DNA from: Streptomyces xantholiticus
GTDB taxonomy: Bacteria; Actinomycetota; Actinomycetes; Streptomycetales; Streptomycetaceae
Assembly: GCF_014651015.1 (NCBI RefSeq)
Contig: NZ_BMWB01000010.1
Coordinates: 155,101 to 219,100, forward strand
Direction: 5' to 3'
DNA length: 64,000 bases
The notes below the pieces were generated by a model, which saw only the letters and a list, made by a program, of their open reading frames with translations, ran no database searches and was not told the origin of the DNA. Numbering within the stretch: position 1 is the stretch's first letter; the number at the start of each line of letters is the position of its first letter. The translations under genes and the position numbers were made by a program. Shown here in pieces: positions 60,683 to 64,000 of the stretch.

Positions 60683-61512
60683 GGGCTGTCCCGTAAATGA
60701 TCTACGACGTGTTCGTTGATCTGCCTGCTTCTTCGTCACCCGGCGAGGGTGAGGTTGTGCAGGCGGGCGATGCCGAGCATGGCGTGGCGGACGCCGTCGC
60801 CTTTGAGCCGGCAGTCGCGGAGGATCTTCCAGGTCTTCATCCGGGCGAAGGCGTGCTCGACGCGGGCGCGGACCCTTCGGTGCGAGGCGTTGTGTTCCTC
60901 TTTCCAGTCCGCGAGTTCGCTCTGACCAGGTTCGCGACGGTGCCGGATGACCAGGCCGGTGCCCCGGTGGCCCCCGTCCGCGATGACCGTGGCCCTGCCG
61001 ATGGCGGCCTTGGCGCCGGACAGTTCCCATGCCTTGCAGTCGTTGCGGTTGCCCGGCAAAGGGCGGCCGACCGCGACGACCAGCCGGGTGTCGGCGTCGA
61101 TGACGACCTGGTGATTGGTGGAGTACCGGTAATTCTTCGACTGCTCGGCGATGGTGCGGTCGCGGGTGGGGACCAGGGTGCCGTCCACGATCAGCACGGT
61201 GTCCTTGCGGAACCGCTTCCGGGGCTGGAGCGCGAGCGATGGCCCGAGGTGGTCGATGATGCGGTCCGCTGCCGACTTCGAGACCCCGAACAGCGGGGCC
61301 AGTTGGCGCAAAGTCAGGTTCGTCCGCCAGTAGGCGGCGACCAAGAGCACGCGGTCCTCCAGCGGCAGGCTCCACGGCCGGCCCTTGCGCACCGGATCTG
61401 CACCCGCGCCCAGCTTGCCGAACTGACGCGGACTCAGCCCGCTGAACGGGGCTATCCAGGAGGCCTCCGACGCCGTGATCACACACTCCCGAAGCAACCC
61501 TTGTCACAACCC
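60683..61512 (-). mobile_element. IS5-type insertion sequence (boundaries approximate)
   Basis: Starts at GGGCTGT (60683) and ends at ACAACCC (61512), 7-bp ends with one mismatch, around an intact transposase. Length of about 830 bp fits small IS5 members. Target duplication was not identified. Confidence 0.6.
60736..61497 (-). CDS. IS5-family transposase
   Basis: A full-length transposase of about 253 aa. An N-terminal HTH-like domain (LRQLAPLFGVSKSAADRIIDHL) is followed by the DDE core: Asp in LIVDGTLVPTRD, Asp in VIADGGHRGTG and Glu in ARVEHAFARMKTWKIL. No stops or frameshifts are seen, so it may be active. The initiation codon is a TTG at 61497 or a GTG at 61482. It is immediately next to the IS701 element. 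Confidence 0.88.
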   Translation of the reverse strand: MLRECVITASEASWIAPFSGLSPRQFGKLGAGADPVRKGRPWSLPLEDRVLLVAAYWRTNLTLRQLAPLFGVSKSAADRIIDHLGPSLALQPRKRFRKDTVLIVDGTLVPTRDRTIAEQSKNYRYSTNHQVVIDADTRLVVAVGRPLPGNRNDCKAWELSGAKAAIGRATVIADGGHRGTGLVIRHRREPGQSELADWKEEHNASHRRVRARVEHAFARMKTWKILRDCRLKGDGVRHAMLGIARLHNLTLAG

Positions 61513-61675
61513 GGCTCCTGGTCGGTGTAGATCGGCAGGAGCGTGGCCTTCGCGGGAACGTCGAGTTGCGGGGGGTGGGGGTGCACCCGCACGCTGGAAT
61601 TGCGGAGGGCCGTACCCTGTCGGCCTTGCCCAAGAGCTGCAGCTACTCGGTGAAACCAGCGAGAGGGGTAGCGCT

Positions 61676-62881
61676 ATGGGTCCCCATACCACGGAAGTCG
61701 GTATTGATCCGTTGGAGACAGCGGCGCCTGCGGAGAAAGCAGCGCCTGGCGGCTCTGCTCTGGTGACGGGAGCTCTCGGCCCGGCCACTCGTGTGACGCA
61801 GGTAATGAATAACGTGGCCTGTTCATCCCAGTCCGGCGGACAGCCTATCGCTACAGGTTCCGTGAACGTGCAGGGTGGGAAGGTTTTCGCGTTCTTCAGC
61901 GCTTCCGGTTGGAACGGATCAGGTTCTACGGGACTATCGGCAGACCTTACGATCGGCGAAAGCTCAACGTCTATCGCTCGCGTTTTCGCCAATCCACCCA
62001 ATACTCACCTGACCATGACCAGGCAGCGGGTACTCCTTGGTAACCTCCCGCCGAACCCGTCCGCCGAGGCGAAGATCACCGCCGGGTCCGCGACGGTCAC
62101 CGACGGGAACGACCGTGCCTCCCTGACCGTCCTCGAACTCGGGTCACCGGCCGTCTGGCGGATGGTCGCCGCTAAAGCCGACAAACCCGATTCCGCCAGC
62201 CAGTACACGAGCATCTCCTTCAGCTCGCGCGGCGGGTACCTGCTCGTGTGTGCCTCCGCCACCGGCTGCAGCATCAGTCCGCAGGCGATGACCGGGATGA
62301 ACTTGAGCATCGACGGCACGCGTTACGGAACTATCGAGATCTTCGCCAACAACAACGGCTGGCATCTGGCGTTTGTACCGGCCGACTTCCTGATCGACCG
62401 CATCCCACCCGGGCAACACACCCTCGTCGCCACGCCTGCCGCCGGCACCACCATCGACAACAACGACGCTTATGCCATCTCCATCTTCGAGGTCATGGCG
62501 CCGCCCACTGTGCTCAACGTGACCGGGGCCCTGGCCAATGCCACCGCCACTGGGCAGTCTGGCGGCAGTGTGGTAGCGAGTGGCAGTTTCAGCAGCTACG
62601 GCGGGACCCTCATCATTACCGCGGCCGCCTCGGCGTACTCCAGCATTGGCGCGGCGATGCTCGGCATGACCGTCCAGGTCGACGGTCGATCGGTCGGCAC
62701 GATGCAGGCGATCGCGAATCCCGCAGCGGTCCATCTGGGCCTGACCGGGAACGATCTCGTGGCCACCGGCATCAACGCGGGTAATCACACGGTCTCGTTG
62801 GTGGCGAAGGATGGGACCGTCACAGACTTCAATGACCGCTGTTCGGTCACGATCATCGAGGTGGCGACGACATGGCCATAA
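61676..62881 (+). CDS. Unknown protein with three beta-rich repeats
   Basis: A 401-aa protein of no known family. Three repeats of about 100-115 residues are visible (about 50-155, 175-285 and 290-398). Each has a core like GG.L...ASA, a middle DG...GT...FAN with a later His, then G.HT and a closing TD.ND followed by I.IIEV. Specific endings are VTDGNDRASLTVLEL, IDNNDAYAISIFEV and VTDFNDRCSVTIIEV. The pattern suggests tandem beta-sandwich domains, such as a fibre, lectin or structural protein. There is no signal peptide or membrane helix. GAGAGGGG precedes the ATG. The stop overlaps the next start by 10 bases. Confidence 0.75.
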   Translation: MGPHTTEVGIDPLETAAPAEKAAPGGSALVTGALGPATRVTQVMNNVACSSQSGGQPIATGSVNVQGGKVFAFFSASGWNGSGSTGLSADLTIGESSTSIARVFANPPNTHLTMTRQRVLLGNLPPNPSAEAKITAGSATVTDGNDRASLTVLELGSPAVWRMVAAKADKPDSASQYTSISFSSRGGYLLVCASATGCSISPQAMTGMNLSIDGTRYGTIEIFANNNGWHLAFVPADFLIDRIPPGQHTLVATPAAGTTIDNNDAYAISIFEVMAPPTVLNVTGALANATATGQSGGSVVASGSFSSYGGTLIITAAASAYSSIGAAMLGMTVQVDGRSVGTMQAIANPAAVHLGLTGNDLVATGINAGNHTVSLVAKDGTVTDFNDRCSVTIIEVATTWP

Positions 62882-63804
62882 CCCGCCTGCGGATCACGTT
62901 CGATATGTTCAGCGGCCGCCCTGACCCGGTCGTCGAGCTAGCGGGCCCTGAGGCCGAGGAACTGCTCGCCCGGCTGGCGCCGGGCGACCAGATCGACGCT
63001 GCCGAGCAGACCACCCCGGGCCCGCATCTTGGCTACCGCGGGCTCATCGTCGAACGGGCCGGCGAGCAGGTCCCGTTCCTGCCGGAGGTCTTCCGCCTGG
63101 TGGCCGGGCGGCTGCTTGGTCCGGAGCTGCGGCGATGGGCAGCCGATCCGGAGGTGGAGGACTACATCTGCTCCGAACGGGGACCGGCCGGGCAGGTGCT
63201 GAGCAGCCCGGCGGAACTGGACTTCCTCCGGGACGGCCTGGCCGCCGCACGAACGGTGGAGTGGTGGCGGCCGCCGCCGGACGGTCAGGATTCACTCGCG
63301 GTAGCAGCCTGCCCGTCAGCACCGGCCGCAGCCCTGGACAAGTGGAATGACGCAGAGGCTCGTTCCATCATCCCTCAGCGGGGGATTCCCAACTGGTCCA
63401 GGCAGTGCAACAACAATTGCTATAACTACGGCACCGATGTGCGCACCGACACGTTTGCCCAGCCCGGCCGGGGTAGCGGCCGGGGCTTCACTGTCTCCTC
63501 CCTCGCCTGCGATCTGATCAGCCGCTACGCGTTCTACGACGGCCTGGTATACACCCCGGCTGCCAACAACGTCTGCCCTTTGGAAGGCATACTGGTCGCC
63601 CTCGTGATGGCCCCCGGAGTTGACTACCACTGGTACCGCCTGGGCAGCGACGGTTTCTGGGCGCACAAAATTGGAGAGACACCGGCCACCGATCTCGACA
63701 ACGGGGGGCAGAAGATCACTGATCCGCGCACTTGCTCACGCGGCAGTTACTCGGTGTTCTGTAGCTTCATGAACGTTCCTGACGGCAGCGCCCGTATCAG
63801 CTGA
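62872..63804 (+). CDS. Unknown Cys/His protein, possible papain-like enzyme
   Basis: A 310-aa protein translated from an ATG inside the end of the preceding gene. The N-terminal 1-130 region starts RLRITFDMFSGRPDPVVEL and contains LGYRGLIVE, a sequence style I have seen in uncharacterised bacterial proteins. The C-terminal domain (170-305) has QCNNNCYNYGTD (Cys179, Cys183), DYHWYRLG (His253), WAHKIG (His265), TPATDLDNGG and ITDPRTCSRG. One Cys plus one His could be a catalytic pair as in NlpC/P60 or papain folds. No secretion signal. Function unknown; the coupling implies a partner role with the repeat protein. Confidence 0.72.
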   Translation: MAITRLRITFDMFSGRPDPVVELAGPEAEELLARLAPGDQIDAAEQTTPGPHLGYRGLIVERAGEQVPFLPEVFRLVAGRLLGPELRRWAADPEVEDYICSERGPAGQVLSSPAELDFLRDGLAAARTVEWWRPPPDGQDSLAVAACPSAPAAALDKWNDAEARSIIPQRGIPNWSRQCNNNCYNYGTDVRTDTFAQPGRGSGRGFTVSSLACDLISRYAFYDGLVYTPAANNVCPLEGILVALVMAPGVDYHWYRLGSDGFWAHKIGETPATDLDNGGQKITDPRTCSRGSYSVFCSFMNVPDGSARIS

Positions 63805-63916
63805 GGGTTGTCCCGTAACGGCTGATCTTGGTGTCATGATCTTGCCGTGTCTAATGTGATCACGGTGTCGGAGCCGTCCTAGTGTCCTGCGCCAGTAGTT
63901 GATCGTTAGTTTTTGT

Positions 63917-64000
63917 GTGACTTCTGCTGCTGCTGCGTCAGTTCCACGTCGGGGCCCGAAACTGGAGCCGTTGCTGCTCTCTGATGAGGAGCGGGCGGTG
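63917..64000 (+). CDS. IS630-type transposase, 5' fragment at window end
   Basis: The frame from GTG 63917 reads VTSAAAASVPRRGPKLEPLL, then SDEERAV to the window edge. The RRGPKLEPLLLSDEE style and the preceding TA-flanked start of GTGTCCTGCGCC near 63881 fit an IS630-family element. The rest lies outside the window. Confidence 0.65.
   Translation, partial: MTSAAAASVPRRGPKLEPLLLSDEERAV

Noticed and set aside
1..64000. CRISPR array, rRNA operon, phage or biosynthetic gene cluster
   Set aside because: No regularly spaced repeats, rRNA signatures, phage structural genes, or polyketide/peptide synthase genes were seen anywhere in the window.

Overview
This is high-GC, gene-dense DNA with strong G/C bias at third codon positions, frequent GTG/TTG starts and many near-leaderless promoters. 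Gene content and order point to a Streptomyces chromosome core: scy-filP, meaB-thiolase-methylmalonyl-CoA epimerase, chiS-chiR-chiC, the atp operon, prfA-prmC-sua5, rho, thrB-thrC-hom-lysA-nrtL. From memory the order matches the S. coelicolor region around SCO5350 to SCO5400; this was not checked by search.

Region by region: 1-2.2 kb holds the end of an AIM24-like gene, a MarR regulator with a palindrome over its start codon, and a deletion scar where a histidine kinase and a PepSY gene survive only as fragments. 2.2-5 kb holds three enzymes around methylmalonyl-CoA/acetoacetyl-CoA metabolism (meaB, acetyl-CoA acetyltransferase, epimerase). 5.1-10.3 kb holds the polar-growth coiled-coil proteins Scy and FilP. 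10.4-14.3 kb holds two tandem ATPase/permease ABC pairs. 14.3-25.7 kb is mixed housekeeping: flavin-dependent oxidoreductase, NucS mismatch endonuclease, a large membrane-anchored NTPase-like protein, STAS protein, hydroxybutyryl-CoA dehydrogenase, TetR with a divergent DrrAB-type exporter, cobalamin adenosyltransferase. 25.9-29.8 kb is the ChiS/ChiR two-component system and secreted chitinase ChiC with the classic paired direct repeats at its promoter.

29.9-56.6 kb is read almost entirely from the minus strand: nrtL, lysA, hom, thrC, thrB, rho, an LCP protein, rpmE, prfA, prmC, sua5, a phosphatase-like gene lacking its nucleophile, a divergent glyA, a WecA/MraY-type transferase, atpI-B-E-F-H-A-G-D-C and a DUF2550 gene. 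Most transcription units end in hairpins that can be read directly.

A tRNA-Arg(CCG) at 56.86 kb marks the change from core to accessory DNA. Beyond it lie a membrane-anchored unknown protein, an IS5-type fragment, a 41-codon membrane micro-ORF, an IS701-type element with exact 19-bp ends but a frameshifted transposase, an intact IS5-type transposase, and a tightly coupled two-gene cassette (a three-repeat beta-rich protein plus a Cys/His protein). The window stops inside an IS630-type transposase. The two-gene cassette is the best candidate for an undescribed system.
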